Shown here piece after piece: positions 9,906 to 19,915 of a stretch of DNA of 44,621 nt (its first letter is position 1; each line of letters starts with the position of its first letter). The position numbers and the translations under genes are program-made. Location of the stretch: the NCBI GenBank assembly GCA_937946835.1, contig CALFAV010000009.1:1-44621 (forward strand), written 5' to 3'. This DNA is from an uncultured Verrucomicrobiae bacterium (lineage in GTDB: Bacteria > Verrucomicrobiota > Verrucomicrobiia > Limisphaerales > J093). The notes under the pieces were generated by a model that was not told the origin of the DNA, did not search any database, and worked only from the letters and a program-made list of their open reading frames with translations.

Positions 9906-10970
9906 CTACTCCGGTCTCCGCCGGGCACTCCAATCGGCGGTGGTTTCACTGCCCTCCAGCACCGTCGTGACCTTGCCCGTGATCTTGTCCCCGTCCAGCG
10001 TGCCCGACATCCGGTACACCATGACGCTGCCGTCCGGGCGGTCGCGTTTAACCGTCCAGGAAAAGCTGTCGCCGTTGATCTTGCCGTCCTCGATTTCCAG
10101 CCATCGGTCCGGCCCCCGGGCGAACCGGCCGGTCACCCGCGCCCCGTCCTGCTTGAGGATGAGGGGCGCTTCCACCGGATTGCCGTCCGGTCCGCGGATG
10201 GTCCAAATCCATTCTCCGGTCAGGCGGGCGCCGGAGGTGGCGGACACCGGCGATTCGCCCAGCAGGTGTGCCAGGAGCCCCTCGATGGACTCGGCCCAGA
10301 GCGCGTAGCCGGCGGGGGTGAGATGCAGATAGTCGGGCATCAACTCGCGCGGGATCAGCCCCTGGTCGTTGAGGAACTTGTACCCGAAGTCCACGAAAAA
10401 CACGTCCCGGTTGTCGCCCAGCCGTTGCAGGAGCTGGTTGACCTGAAGCACCTTGCCGCGCTGCGGGCCGGGGTTTTCCGCCCGCGGGAAGATGGCCAGC
10501 AACACCACCTTGGTTTCCGGCAAACGCGCCCGCAGTTTGGCAACGATGGCCCGGACCCCGTCGGCGATCTGCTCGACGGTGTTGTCCTCGCCGTTGGAGT
10601 TGTTGGTGCCGATCATGATCACGGCGACCCGGGGCTTGAGGCCGTCCAGGTTTCCGTTGTCCAGCCGCCAGAGCACGTGCTGGGTGCGGTCGCCGCTGAT
10701 ACCCAGGTTCAGTGCCTTGCGCGGGGCGTAGTAGCGTTCCCAAACCTCCTTGCCGGCCCCCTCCCAGCCCTGCGTGATCGAGTCCCCGATGAAAATGACC
10801 CGCGCCTGTTCGCCGGTTTCGGCCACGCGTTGATTGATGGCCCGATGCCGCTGCTGCCACCAGTCCTCCCCGCGGGGCACCGGCTCGATTGCCGAGTGGG
10901 TCAGCGCCGAAGGAAGGGAAACCAGCAGGGCGGTGGCCGGGCCGGCCAGGAGGAGTGCAATGCGTTGCAT
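9906..10970 (-). CDS. Secreted SGNH/GDSL hydrolase (PAF-acetylhydrolase-like) with C-terminal beta domain
   Basis: Predicted exported esterase, 354 residues. An N-terminal hydrophobic signal peptide (about residues 1-26) is followed by an SGNH fold: block I IGDSITQGW with nucleophile Ser64, block II ISGD (91-94), block III MIGTNN (119-124), and block V PDYLHLT with Asp213 and His216. This arrangement is closest to the platelet-activating-factor acetylhydrolase IB type often found in carbohydrate-ester deacetylases of Planctomycetes and Verrucomicrobia. Residues ~248-350 form a separate beta-rich domain opening with GEWIWTIRGPDGNP, probably for binding; I do not recognise it beyond its occurrence in secreted PVC proteins. 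Substrate is unknown; sugar acetyl-ester or lipid-ester are reasonable guesses. Confidence 0.87.
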   Translation of the reverse strand: MQRIALLLAGPATALLVSLPSALTHSAIEPVPRGEDWWQQRHRAINQRVAETGEQARVIFIGDSITQGWEGAGKEVWERYYAPRKALNLGISGDRTQHVLWRLDNGNLDGLKPRVAVIMIGTNNSNGEDNTVEQIADGVRAIVAKLRARLPETKVVLLAIFPRAENPGPQRGKVLQVNQLLQRLGDNRDVFFVDFGYKFLNDQGLIPRELMPDYLHLTPAGYALWAESIEGLLAHLLGESPVSATSGARLTGEWIWTIRGPDGNPVEAPLILKQDGARVTGRFARGPDRWLEIEDGKINGDSFSWTVKRDRPDGSVMVYRMSGTLDGDKITGKVTTVLEGSETTADWSARRRPE

Positions 10971-11397
10971 GGCCGTATCCTAGGGACCGCCGGTCGCGAC
11001 GGCCAGCCACAAAACCAAAACCATCGGCCCTCACCCCGAATCTTCCCCCGGCGCGGTTGCGGTTCACCCGCCCTGCAGCGGCCACCCGTCAAATCAAGAG
11101 GCCAAAGAGGCAAGCTGTCCGGCGGTAGGCCGGCCTTCGCCCCACTCCTGTCTTGCGCTCCGAACCTTGCCCGGCAGGCTGGCGAAGCCACGCGGCTCAA
11201 CTCGAATGGGCTTATCGGCAACCAAGCGTGTGATTGCGGCCGAGCCGGTCCCTGACCGCGACCGCGGAAGCGAAAGGGGGCGACGCCGCGACCGCCCGGG
11301 CCTCTCCCGACCGTTGCGCGCGGCGCGGGCCCGGCTCCGGAGCGCAACGCCCCCTGCCGCGTCCGGGCTGGGCCGCCCTGGCGGGGTTGGGGCCCCG
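10971..11397. other. Divergent intergenic region
   Basis: About 430 bases between the minus-strand SGNH hydrolase and the plus-strand amidase. It must hold both promoters. The plus frame of the amidase is open upstream to 11167, but its translation is a run of Arg/Pro/Gly with no family similarity, so I treat it as non-coding. No RNA gene, terminator or convincing -35/-10 pair was recognised. Confidence 0.5.
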
Positions 11398-14196
11398 GTG
11401 AGGAATGGAGGCGGCCTGCTGGGGCGGGTGCGGCGGGTTCGCGGGGATTTCTTTTGGTGCGCGCTGCTGCTGGGGTGGCTCTTGGGTGCAGCAGGATTGG
11501 TTTGCGTCCACGCCGGAGAGGAGGAGGCGGCGTATCACCCGTTCGAGCCATCCCCGGATCCGGAGGATGTGGGGGTCCCGACCGCAGCACCAGGGGCCAC
11601 CGCGCCCGCCCCCGCCGCCTTTCCGGCCGAGCGCGCCGTGGCCGCCCAACCGGTGGGCGCGTTGACCGGGCGCATCGTTTTCATGTCCGCCGGTCACGGG
11701 TGGACCTGGACGGAGGCCGGCTGGCGCACCCAGCGCGGCGTGGTGAATCGGGTAAACGAGGACTGCGGCAACCTGGACCAGATGACCCTTTTTGCCGGGT
11801 ACTGCTTTCAGGCCGGAGCCACGGTTGTGCCGCTGCGGCCGGTGGGCTTCCAGACCAACGAGGTGGTGCTCGACAACACCCATCCGGACGTGACCTTCAC
11901 CGGCGTCTGGAACGACAGCACCGCCCCGGTGTACTTCGGCCCGCCCGGCGCGGTGCCATATCGCTTCACGGCGGTGACCGCAACGGAAACCGCCGTGGCC
12001 ACCTACGCCCCGCGCCTGCCGGCCTTCGGGCTGTATCCCGTCTATGCCTGGGCGGCGTCGGGCGCAAACCGGGTGCGGCAATTGTACCAAATCCTCCACA
12101 CCGGCGGAGTGACCGAAGTGCGCGTCCCCCATCACCTGGTTGGCAAGGGCTGGGTGTACCTGGGCACGTACCACTTCGCGGCCGGACGCGACCCGGAACG
12201 CGGCGCGGTCCGGATCAGCAACCGCGCCGCCGCGCCGGGCGAAACCGGGGTGGTGATCGCCGACGCCGTCCGCTTCGGCAATGGCATGGGTGACGTGGAC
12301 CGCGGCGGCGGGGTGTCCACCTACCCGCGCGAGGAGGAGGCCAGCCGGTACTGGGTGCAACGGGCGCTGGGCACCGGTCAGGACCCGGCCCTCTATGACG
12401 GCCCCAACGATGACGGCAGCGACAACGTGGGCACGCCCCCGCGCATGGCCGCCGAGATGAACCGGAGCGAGGCCGGCCGCTCCACTCAGCGGGTGTATGT
12501 CGGGTTTCACTCCAACGCCGGTGGCGGCCGCGGCGTGCTGGGGCTATACAACGACGAGACCCGGTTCCCGGGCACCAGCACCTCGCCCCGGCAGATGACG
12601 CTGGCCCGACTGTTGGCCCGGGAAATCAACAACGATCTGGTGAGCCTCAACGCCCTCTGGGACACCCCGTGGTGGGACCGCGGCGACAACCTCACGCTGG
12701 CCCGCAGCGATTTTGCCTTCGGCGAAATCCGCGGCGACGCGCTCCGCTACGAAATGGACGCCACCCTCGTGGAGGTGGCCTTTCACGACTCCGAGTTGGA
12801 TGCCCGCCTGTTGCGTGAACCGGCGGTGCGCCTGGCCTGCGCCCGCGCGGCATACCAGGGCCTGGTGCGGTACTTCGCCCAATTCGACGGCGCGCCCCTG
12901 GTCTTCCTGCCCGAACCGCCCACCATGCCCCGCGCCGAAGCCACGCCGGAGGGCATCCGGGTGAGTTGGTCGCCTCCCGTGGCCCGGGCGGGCAGCGGCC
13001 TCCCGGAGGGGTATCTGGTTTACCGGTCGCGCGACGGCCGGGGTTTTGGTGACCCGGTGCCCGCCGCAATCCCGGCGGTGCTCTTCGCCAACCTCGAGCC
13101 CGGGGCCGCCTGGTTTTTCCGGGTCACGGCCACCAATGCCGGCGGCGAGTCGCTGCCCTCGCCCGTGGTGGGCGCCCGCGCACCCGGCCCGGGGCAGTCC
13201 CGGATTTTGCTGGTCAACGGCTTTACCCGGTTGGACCGCGCCCTGAACCTGCGGCAGGACCTGACCCCCGGCGATTACCGTCCCCCCGGTCATGACCGCA
13301 ACCGCGGCGCGGCCGATCGCGTGTGGCCTGGCCGGGCAAACAGTTTCGATTACGTGGTCCCGCACGGACAGGCGCTGGACGCCTTCAACCGGCCTTTCGA
13401 TTCCTGCCAACGCGACCACGTGGCCACGGGGGCCGTGCGGTTGGGCGATTATGCCCTGGTGATCTGGGCGGCCGGCAACCAGTCCACCGCCGGCCGCACC
13501 TTCACCGCGGCGGAGCAGGAGGCGGTGCGGGCGTTTCGGGCGACGGGCGGCCATTTGTGGGTCAGCGGCGCCGAGATCGCCTGGGACCTGGACCGGGCCA
13601 GCGGCCCCGGCCCGGCCGACCGGGCGTTTCTACGCGAGGTGCTCGGGGCCCGCCTGGCGAGCGATGCGGATGACAACGCCGACACTGCCACAGCGGAGCC
13701 GGTACCCGGGACGCTGTTTGCCGGGCGCGCGCCGGCGGTTTTTGATGATGGCGGTGGCGGCATTTACCGCGTGGGATCCCCGGACGTGTTGACGCCGGTG
13801 GGGGTGGAAACGAGCGTGGTGTTGCGCTACCGCGGGGGACGGGGCGGCGCGGCGGCGGTGGCCCAGGCGCCCCGCGACGGGCGCGGCCGGCTGGTGTACT
13901 GGGGTTTCCCGTTTGAGACGGTGGTGGACCCTGCGTTGCGCGCGGCGTATCTCGGGGACGTCCTGCGGTTTTTCGGCCGGCCCGCGGAACTGCGCGCCGC
14001 CCGGGGGGCCGAGCCGGGTTGGGTGCGGGTGGAGGTGCTGGGGGAGCCGGGCTTGGTGTACCGGTTGGAGGTCACGTCGGACTGGCGGGTCTGGGAGACG
14101 GTGGCGGAGGTGACCAGCGAAGCCGGCCGAAGCGTGATTCCGGTGCCCGCCGTGAGCGGCGAGGTTCGTTTTTACCGGGCGGTGCTGTCGCCCTGA
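11398..14196 (+). CDS. Secreted amidase_3-like peptidase with inserted golvesin-like domain, FN3 and C-terminal domains
   Basis: A 932-residue exported protein. With the GTG at 11398 the N-terminus is RGDFFWCALLLGWLLG plus a short tail, a good signal peptide (GTG 11428 is an alternative). The N-acetylmuramoyl-L-alanine amidase-like fold has FMSAGHGW (zinc ligand His100), EEEASRY (near 312, candidate Glu ligand), VGFHSNAGG (His371) and LVEVAFHD (catalytic Glu459). Between the first two blocks, around residues 165-295, sits a golvesin-C-like beta domain (KGWVYLGTYHF, VVIADAVRFG). An FN3 domain follows (506-605), then a ~250-residue flavodoxin/GATase-like domain (ILLVNGF, YALVIWAAGNQ, GGHLWVSG), then a terminal 'YRLEV...FYRAVL' domain shared with other secreted proteins here. 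Known amidase_3 enzymes cleave peptidoglycan cross-bridging peptides; here the true substrate is uncertain. Confidence 0.82.
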   Translation: MRNGGGLLGRVRRVRGDFFWCALLLGWLLGAAGLVCVHAGEEEAAYHPFEPSPDPEDVGVPTAAPGATAPAPAAFPAERAVAAQPVGALTGRIVFMSAGHGWTWTEAGWRTQRGVVNRVNEDCGNLDQMTLFAGYCFQAGATVVPLRPVGFQTNEVVLDNTHPDVTFTGVWNDSTAPVYFGPPGAVPYRFTAVTATETAVATYAPRLPAFGLYPVYAWAASGANRVRQLYQILHTGGVTEVRVPHHLVGKGWVYLGTYHFAAGRDPERGAVRISNRAAAPGETGVVIADAVRFGNGMGDVDRGGGVSTYPREEEASRYWVQRALGTGQDPALYDGPNDDGSDNVGTPPRMAAEMNRSEAGRSTQRVYVGFHSNAGGGRGVLGLYNDETRFPGTSTSPRQMTLARLLAREINNDLVSLNALWDTPWWDRGDNLTLARSDFAFGEIRGDALRYEMDATLVEVAFHDSELDARLLREPAVRLACARAAYQGLVRYFAQFDGAPLVFLPEPPTMPRAEATPEGIRVSWSPPVARAGSGLPEGYLVYRSRDGRGFGDPVPAAIPAVLFANLEPGAAWFFRVTATNAGGESLPSPVVGARAPGPGQSRILLVNGFTRLDRALNLRQDLTPGDYRPPGHDRNRGAADRVWPGRANSFDYVVPHGQALDAFNRPFDSCQRDHVATGAVRLGDYALVIWAAGNQSTAGRTFTAAEQEAVRAFRATGGHLWVSGAEIAWDLDRASGPGPADRAFLREVLGARLASDADDNADTATAEPVPGTLFAGRAPAVFDDGGGGIYRVGSPDVLTPVGVETSVVLRYRGGRGGAAAVAQAPRDGRGRLVYWGFPFETVVDPALRAAYLGDVLRFFGRPAELRAARGAEPGWVRVEVLGEPGLVYRLEVTSDWRVWETVAEVTSEAGRSVIPVPAVSGEVRFYRAVLSP

Positions 14197-14266
14197 AGGT
14201 GGAGGAGAGCGGCTGGTTTCCTTCTGGCCTCGCCGGCACGAGAGATGCAAAGTTCCGGGGCATACC

Positions 14267-14665
14267 ATGTCAGAACGCATCCGACCCGGAGACGCGGGCG
14301 AGCTGACCTTTCAGGTGGAAAGTCAGCACGCGGTGAGCTTTGACCCGGCGATGCCGCCGGTGTTGAGCACGCCGTGGGTGTTGTGGTTCCTCGAGCACGC
14401 GGCCATCCGGGCGCTGTCGCCCCGGCTGGGGGCTGGCGAAGTGTCCGTGGGCACGGAGGTGGAGCTGCAGCACCTGGCGCCGACGCCGGTGGGGGTCTCG
14501 GTCACTTGTCGGGCGCGGGTGGTGGCGGTGGACGGTCCGGTGGTGTCATTCCACGTCGAGGCCCACGACGGGCACGAGGTCATCGCGCGCGGGTTTCACC
14601 GGCGGCGGGTGGTGCGCGCGGCGGGGCTGGCGCGACGCGTGGCCCCCAAACTGCCGCCGGCCTGA
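14267..14665 (+). CDS. FlK-like hotdog thioesterase
   Basis: Small cytoplasmic hotdog-fold protein, 132 residues. It matches the fluoroacetyl-CoA thioesterase (FlK) family: Thr35 in LSTPW, Glu43 in FLEHAA and His69 in LQHLAPTPVG have exactly the spacing (8 and 26 residues) of the FlK Thr42/Glu50/His76 triad. It also has VSVGTEVELQHLAPTPVG and the terminal GFHRRRVV. Known members hydrolyse acyl-CoA thioesters; most bacterial homologues act on unidentified acyl-CoAs, so no substrate is claimed. It starts 70 bases after the amidase gene on the same strand and could be co-transcribed, and it converges on the DUF1501 gene. Confidence 0.88.
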   Translation: MSERIRPGDAGELTFQVESQHAVSFDPAMPPVLSTPWVLWFLEHAAIRALSPRLGAGEVSVGTEVELQHLAPTPVGVSVTCRARVVAVDGPVVSFHVEAHDGHEVIARGFHRRRVVRAAGLARRVAPKLPPA

Positions 14666-14746
14666 GCCGCGGCGCTCCCGGCTTGCTTCGGCCGGCGTTC
14701 TGGAGCGGGCCGACTGCCAGAGCGCGGGGGACCGCAGCGCCGGTGC

Positions 14747-16201
14747 TTACGCCAGAATCCCCTTCACCACCTCGCCGTGGATGTCGGTGAGGCGGAAGTC
14801 GCGCCCCTGGAAGCGGTAGGTGAGGCGCTCGTGGTTGATGCCCAGGCAGTGGAGGATGGTGGCGTTGAGGTCGTGGATGTGCACCGGGTTTTCGACGATG
14901 TTGTAGCCGTAATCGTCGGTCTCGCCATAAACCAACCCGGCCTTCACGCCACCGCCGGCCAGCCACATGGTGTAGCAGCGCCCGTGGTGGTCGCGGCCGT
15001 AGTTGTCCGGCTCGATCTTGCCCTGGCAATAGACGGTGCGGCCGAACTCGCCGCCCCAAACGACCAGGGTCTCGTCCAACAGACCGCGCTGTTTGAGGTC
15101 TTTGACCAGTGCGGCACTGGGCTGGTCGCAGTCCTGGCACTGCTCGCGGATGCGGCGGGGCAGGTTGCCGTGCTGGTCCCAGCCGCGGTGGTAGAGCTGG
15201 ATGAACCGCACGCCGCGCTCGGCCATGCGGCGGGCCAGCAGGCAGTTGAAGGCGAAGCTGCCCGGCTTTTTCACGTCCGGGCCGTATAACTCGAGCACCT
15301 CGGCCGGCTCCTTCGAGATGTCCACCAGTTCGGGCACGGAGGTCTGCATCCGGAAGGCCATTTCGTACTGGGCGATGCGGGTGGGGATTTCGGGATCGCC
15401 GAAGGCTTCGTACTGACGCTGGTTGAGCCGGGCCAGGCTGTCGAGCAGGCGCCGGCGCATCTCGGCGGTGATCCCCGGGGGATTGGACAGGTACAGCACG
15501 GGGTCGCCGCCGCCCCGGAACTGCACGCCCTGATGCTCGGAGGGCAGGAAGCCCGAGCTCCACAGCCGGGTGTAGAGCGGCTGGTCGCTTTCCTTGCCGT
15601 TGGAGATCATCACGATGAAGGCGGGCAGGTTTTCGTTCTCGCTGCCCAGGCCGTAGCTGAGCCAGGCACCCAGGCAGGGCCGGCCGGGTTGCTGGAACCC
15701 GGTCTGGATGTAGGTGATGGCCGGGTCGTGGTTGATGGCCTCGGTGTTGACGGTCTTGATGATGCACAGCTCGTCCACGATTGAGGCGATGTGGGGGATC
15801 AGCTCGCTGATCCAGGCGCCGCACTGGCCGTGCTGGCTGAACTTGAAGAGCGACCGCACCACCGGAAACGAGCTCTGACCGGAGGTCATGGTGGTGATGC
15901 GCTGGCCCATGCGAACCGAGTTGGGCAGTTCGCTGCTGTGGTATTTTTCGAGCGCGGGCTTATGGTCGAACAACTCGAGCTGCGATGGCCCCCCGGCCAT
16001 GTGCAGGTAGATCACCCGCCGGGCTTTGGGCGCGAAATGGGGCAGACCGGGCAGGCCGCCAACCCGTTTGGGCGCGGTGAGACCGGCCAACAGGGCGGGA
16101 TTGAGCAACGTCCCGAGGGCGGCGGTGCCGATGCCGGTGGCCAGGCGACCAAAGAAATGGCGTCGGGTCAAAAGCAGGGCGTGTTCGCGAATCGGGTCCA
16201 T
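14747..16201 (-). CDS. DUF1501 (sulfatase-like fold) Tat-exported protein
   Basis: A 484-residue DUF1501 protein, a large family in Planctomycetes and Verrucomicrobia with an alkaline-phosphatase/sulfatase-like fold and no settled function. The N-terminus has a twin-arginine signal ([21 protein letters not shown]). Family landmarks are [65 protein letters not shown] and [20 protein letters not shown] 16201 is used; the frame is open further upstream but that part lies inside the preceding gene and has no similarity. It starts 20 bases after the PSCyt1/DUF1549/DUF1553 stop, the usual arrangement for this pair, so they form one operon and probably act together in the periplasm. Confidence 0.93.
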   Translation of the reverse strand: MDPIREHALLLTRRHFFGRLATGIGTAALGTLLNPALLAGLTAPKRVGGLPGLPHFAPKARRVIYLHMAGGPSQLELFDHKPALEKYHSSELPNSVRMGQRITTMTSGQSSFPVVRSLFKFSQHGQCGAWISELIPHIASIVDELCIIKTVNTEAINHDPAITYIQTGFQQPGRPCLGAWLSYGLGSENENLPAFIVMISNGKESDQPLYTRLWSSGFLPSEHQGVQFRGGGDPVLYLSNPPGITAEMRRRLLDSLARLNQRQYEAFGDPEIPTRIAQYEMAFRMQTSVPELVDISKEPAEVLELYGPDVKKPGSFAFNCLLARRMAERGVRFIQLYHRGWDQHGNLPRRIREQCQDCDQPSAALVKDLKQRGLLDETLVVWGGEFGRTVYCQGKIEPDNYGRDHHGRCYTMWLAGGGVKAGLVYGETDDYGYNIVENPVHIHDLNATILHCLGINHERLTYRFQGRDFRLTDIHGEVVKGILA

Positions 16202-16221
16202 GGTGGGGGGTGGAATCGGGT

Positions 16222-19200
16222 TCAACCTTTGGTCAGGGCCTCGTCGAGGTTCAACAGCAGGTTGGCCACGCTGGACCAGGCGGCCAGTTCGACCGGGTCC
16301 AGGTCCGTGGCGCGAAAATCTCCCACTTCCAGGAAGGCCCGGGCTGCGGCGGGGTCGGCTTGGAAAGCGGTCCGCTGGGCCTCGAGCAGGTCCTGCAGCA
16401 GCTTCAACTCCGCCTGGTCCGGGCGGCGAGCGGTGACCAACCGAAAGCCGTAGGCCAGCCGTTCGGCCGGCTCCCGACCGCCTTCCCGGAGCATCCGCGA
16501 GGCCAGCGCGCGGGCGGCTTCGACGAACTGGGGGTCGTTCAACACCACCAGCGCCTGGAGCGGGGTGTTGGTGCGCGGGCGGCGGACCACGCAGTACTCG
16601 CGCGTGGGGGCGTCGAAGGTCAGCAGGTTCGGCGGGGGGCTTTGGCGCTTCCAGTACGTGTACAAGCTGCGCCGGTATTGGGCCGGACCGCGGTCGGGCA
16701 CGTATTTCTGGGAGTTGTTGAACGAAACGGCCTCCCACAGGCCCGGCGGCTCGTAGGGCTTGACGCTCGGGCCGCCCAACTGCTCCACCAACAATCCGCC
16801 CAGGTAAAGCGCGGTGTCCCGAATGGCCTCCGCCTCAAGCCGAAAACGGGGCCCCCGGGCCAGCAGACGGTTTTCGGGGTCGCGCTCGTACAAGGAAGGC
16901 GTGACCCGGGCGCTTTGGCGGTACGTGGCCGAGGTGGCGAGGAGCCGCTGCATGTGTTTGACATCCCAGCCGGAGCGGATGAACTCGGTGGCCAGCCAGT
17001 CCAGCAATTCGGGGTGTGACGGCCGCTCGCCCTGCACGCCGAAGTCTTCGGCGGTTTTGACCAGACCCACGCCGAAAAATTGCTGCCAGTAGCGGTTGAC
17101 GATCACCCGCGCGGTCAGCGGGTGCTCCGGGCTGACCAGCCATTGCGCCAGTCCGAGCCGGTTGGTGGGCGCACCCGGCGGCAGCGGCGGCAAAATGGCC
17201 GGTACCCCGGCCGCCACCACGTCGCCGGGCTTGTCGTACTCGCCCCGGATCAACAGGCGCGTCTCGCGTGGCTGGGCCAGTTCCTTGGCGATGAGAGTGG
17301 TCGGGATGGCCGCGTCAATCGCCCGCTCCTCCTCCAGCCAGGTGGCCAGGCGGTCCTGTTCCTCGCGGTAGCCGGGTATGAACTGGCGACGATACCAATC
17401 CCGCACCGGCACCGCCCACGGGCCGGTGGGCGTGGCGGTGACGGACAGGATGGCGACCAGGTCGGGCGGCAGTCGTTGCGGGCCGGCCAGGGTCGGGTCG
17501 AAAGCGAAGTATTTCGCGCCCTGGTGATTGACCACCTTGATCAGGAGGCGGTTTTCCCCGGCCGCCAGTTCGAGCCGCAGGCGGGTGCGCACCCCGGGGT
17601 AGGGCTCGGGGGTGCCGTGCTCGTGCACCAACCGCTCGTTGAGCCAGAGCTTGAAGACGTCGTCGGCCCGGAGCGCCACGTCCAGCACGGTCGGCTCGGG
17701 CACGTGCAGTCGGCGGAACAGGTAGTACACCCCGTGCACCCCGTGGAGCTCGTTGACCAACAGGTGCGTGCCGCCGTCGCCCAGGTCACCCCGCTCCTGC
17801 CAGCCCACCTCTTCCCGCACGCCAGGGTAACGGCGCGCGAGGTCGAGGGTGGTCTCTGGCTCGAAGACCTTGGCAAAGCCGGCCGCCAAACCGCCGGAGG
17901 GCAGCGGCCCCAACAGCCGCCACGGCTCGAAGCGCGGCGGAGTCAGGGCGGACACCAGTTCCGCCCCCTGGGCGAGGGCCAGGCGGACCCGGCCCAGGGC
18001 GTGGTTCTCTTTTTCCTCACCGGCCTCGAAACGCAGCCGGATCCGCAGGCGCGCTTCCGCCGGCACATCCACCGGTTGACTCGTGCGGAAGACCGCCACC
18101 ACGGGTGCCGGATTCGTGGCGGTCGCCTGCCAGAAGGTTTCCGGTTTGCCGTCCAGCGCACGGCCCGGCTCGTGCTCGCCCTCATGGGTGCTGGCCAGCG
18201 CGCGGGCGAAGGTCAGCTTTTGGGGCTTGGCGTTTTCCCCGGGGGGGAGCAATTCGGCCTCGAACTCGGAAAGGCGGAACCGGCCGTCGGCATGGCGCGC
18301 GCCGCCGCCGGGCAGGGATTCGTGGGGCAGCACCTCCAGGCGCAGGCCGGCCAGCGGCCCGGCGGCCGGCCGGAACTCCAGTTCGTAGGTGTCGTTGGTG
18401 GGCGCGGGACCGCCGGCCAGCACGGATTGGTCCTCGAGCACGCGCAATTCCGCTCCGCCCTCCCGGGGCGAGCGCGCCGCCAGCGGGGGCGCGGTTTGCC
18501 AGCCTTCGCGCAGGCGCCCGTGCCAATCCGCGGCCCAGGTTTGTTGGGCGGCGTCGAGGATTTCGGCCGGCGCGCCGAGGCGGCGGCGGGTCTCGGTGAT
18601 CTTGTCCTTGAGCCAGGCCAGGCGCTCGGTTTGTTCGCGCGTGGGCAGTTTGAGGAACGGGTCGGGGTTGGGCCGGTTGCCGTCCATGACCGGCTCGTCC
18701 AGTTGGTTGAAGAAGGCGAACAGGCCGTAGTACTCGCGCTGCGAAATCGGGTCGTACTTGTGGCTGTGGCAGCGGGCGCAGGCGAGCGTGAGGCCCATCC
18801 AGACCGTGCCGGTGGTTTCGACCCGGTCAAAGGCGTACTTGGCCGCATACTCGGCCTCGATGGCGCCGCCCTCGCCGGTGCTCATGTTGCAGCGGACGTA
18901 GCCGGTGGCGACCTTTTGGTCGGTGGTCGGCTCGGGCAGGAGGTCGCCGGCCAGTTGCTCAATGGTGAAGCGGTCGAAGGGCTGGTTGGTGTTGAAGGCG
19001 CGAATGACCCACTCCCGGTAGGCCCAGATGTCGCGCTGGGCGTCAATGTGGTAGCCGTGCGAGTCCGCGTAGCGCACGGCATCCAGCCATTGCCGGGCCA
19101 GGTGCTCGCCGTAACGGGGCGAATTGAGCAGCCGGTCCACCAGCCGCTCGTAGGCGTCGGGCCGGTTGTCGGCCAGGAAGGCGTCCACCTCCTCGATGCT

Positions 19201-19776
19201 GGGCGGCAGGCCGGTCAGGTCCAGGGACACGCGCCGGATCAGCGTGCTCTTCTCGGCCTCGGGTGCGGGGCTCAACCCTTCGGTCTCCAGGCGGTGGAGG
19301 ACGAAGCGGTCCACCTCGTTGCGCGGCCAGTGGGGGTTTTTGACGGCCGGCGGCTCGGGGCGTTGGGGCGGCACAAAGGCCCAGTGCTCCGGCCACTCGG
19401 CGCCGGCGGCGATCCAGTCGCGCAGTTTCTGGATTTGCTCCGGCGTCAGTTTCTTGCCGGTCTTGGGCGGAGGCATGACGTCCTCCGGGTCGCTGGTGGT
19501 CACGCGCGCCAGGAGGGTGCTGTGGTCCGGGTCCCCGGGCACCACGGCCTGGCGACCGTTTTTGCGCGGAGCCAGGGCGCCGCTGCGCAGGTCCAGCCGC
19601 AGGCCGGCCTTGCGGGTGTTTTCGTCCGGCCCGTGGCAGGCAAAGCAGTTGTCGGAGAGGATGGGGCGGATTTCGCGACCGAAGTCCACGCCGCCGGGAC
19701 GCGCCCCGGCCCGGGCCGTCCCGTGGAGGAGACTTCCCGCCAAAAACCAGCTCAACCAACCGGCGAGACGTGGCAT
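16222..19776 (-). CDS. PSCyt1/DUF1549/DUF1553 cytochrome-like secreted protein
   Basis: An 1184-residue exported protein of the planctomycete cytochrome c family. A signal peptide (1-23) precedes the PSCyt1 domain (~30-130), which has a heme-c motif CFACH (Cys44, Cys47, His48) and the distal MPPP. DUF1549 (~150-380) carries a second Cxx[13 protein letters not shown] (Cys333-His337). A ~430-residue middle section has a discoidin-like stretch ([10 protein letters not shown]) and a beta-sandwich resembling carbohydrate-binding folds ([28 protein letters not shown]). DUF1553 forms the C-terminus ([23 protein letters not shown]-like [21 protein letters not shown]). Family members accompany DUF1501 genes and have been linked by context to polysaccharide breakdown; the reaction is unknown. 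It is first gene of a two-gene operon and divergent from uppP. Confidence 0.93.
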   Translation of the reverse strand: MPRLAGWLSWFLAGSLLHGTARAGARPGGVDFGREIRPILSDNCFACHGPDENTRKAGLRLDLRSGALAPRKNGRQAVVPGDPDHSTLLARVTTSDPEDVMPPPKTGKKLTPEQIQKLRDWIAAGAEWPEHWAFVPPQRPEPPAVKNPHWPRNEVDRFVLHRLETEGLSPAPEAEKSTLIRRVSLDLTGLPPSIEEVDAFLADNRPDAYERLVDRLLNSPRYGEHLARQWLDAVRYADSHGYHIDAQRDIWAYREWVIRAFNTNQPFDRFTIEQLAGDLLPEPTTDQKVATGYVRCNMSTGEGGAIEAEYAAKYAFDRVETTGTVWMGLTLACARCHSHKYDPISQREYYGLFAFFNQLDEPVMDGNRPNPDPFLKLPTREQTERLAWLKDKITETRRRLGAPAEILDAAQQTWAADWHGRLREGWQTAPPLAARSPREGGAELRVLEDQSVLAGGPAPTNDTYELEFRPAAGPLAGLRLEVLPHESLPGGGARHADGRFRLSEFEAELLPPGENAKPQKLTFARALASTHEGEHEPGRALDGKPETFWQATATNPAPVVAVFRTSQPVDVPAEARLRIRLRFEAGEEKENHALGRVRLALAQGAELVSALTPPRFEPWRLLGPLPSGGLAAGFAKVFEPETTLDLARRYPGVREEVGWQERGDLGDGGTHLLVNELHGVHGVYYLFRRLHVPEPTVLDVALRADDVFKLWLNERLVHEHGTPEPYPGVRTRLRLELAAGENRLLIKVVNHQGAKYFAFDPTLAGPQRLPPDLVAILSVTATPTGPWAVPVRDWYRRQFIPGYREEQDRLATWLEEERAIDAAIPTTLIAKELAQPRETRLLIRGEYDKPGDVVAAGVPAILPPLPPGAPTNRLGLAQWLVSPEHPLTARVIVNRYWQQFFGVGLVKTAEDFGVQGERPSHPELLDWLATEFIRSGWDVKHMQRLLATSATYRQSARVTPSLYERDPENRLLARGPRFRLEAEAIRDTALYLGGLLVEQLGGPSVKPYEPPGLWEAVSFNNSQKYVPDRGPAQYRRSLYTYWKRQSPPPNLLTFDAPTREYCVVRRPRTNTPLQALVVLNDPQFVEAARALASRMLREGGREPAERLAYGFRLVTARRPDQAELKLLQDLLEAQRTAFQADPAAARAFLEVGDFRATDLDPVELAAWSSVANLLLNLDEALTKG

Positions 19777-19915
19777 ACCTAGCCGCTACTCTAGCGCATA
19801 AGGGGGCGGGCGAAAGTGATTTTTTTGCGGGCCGGGTGGGCCGGCCGGCCGGGGCAAAATCCCCGCGCCGCAGTTGCCGCTTGCCAGCGACCGGGCTTTG
19901 GCGTCTAAACGCGGC

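Noticed and set aside
11167..11397. An extended N-terminus for the amidase starting at 11167
   Set aside because: The extra residues are an Arg/Pro-rich run preceding a good signal peptide; a signal peptide should be at the start.
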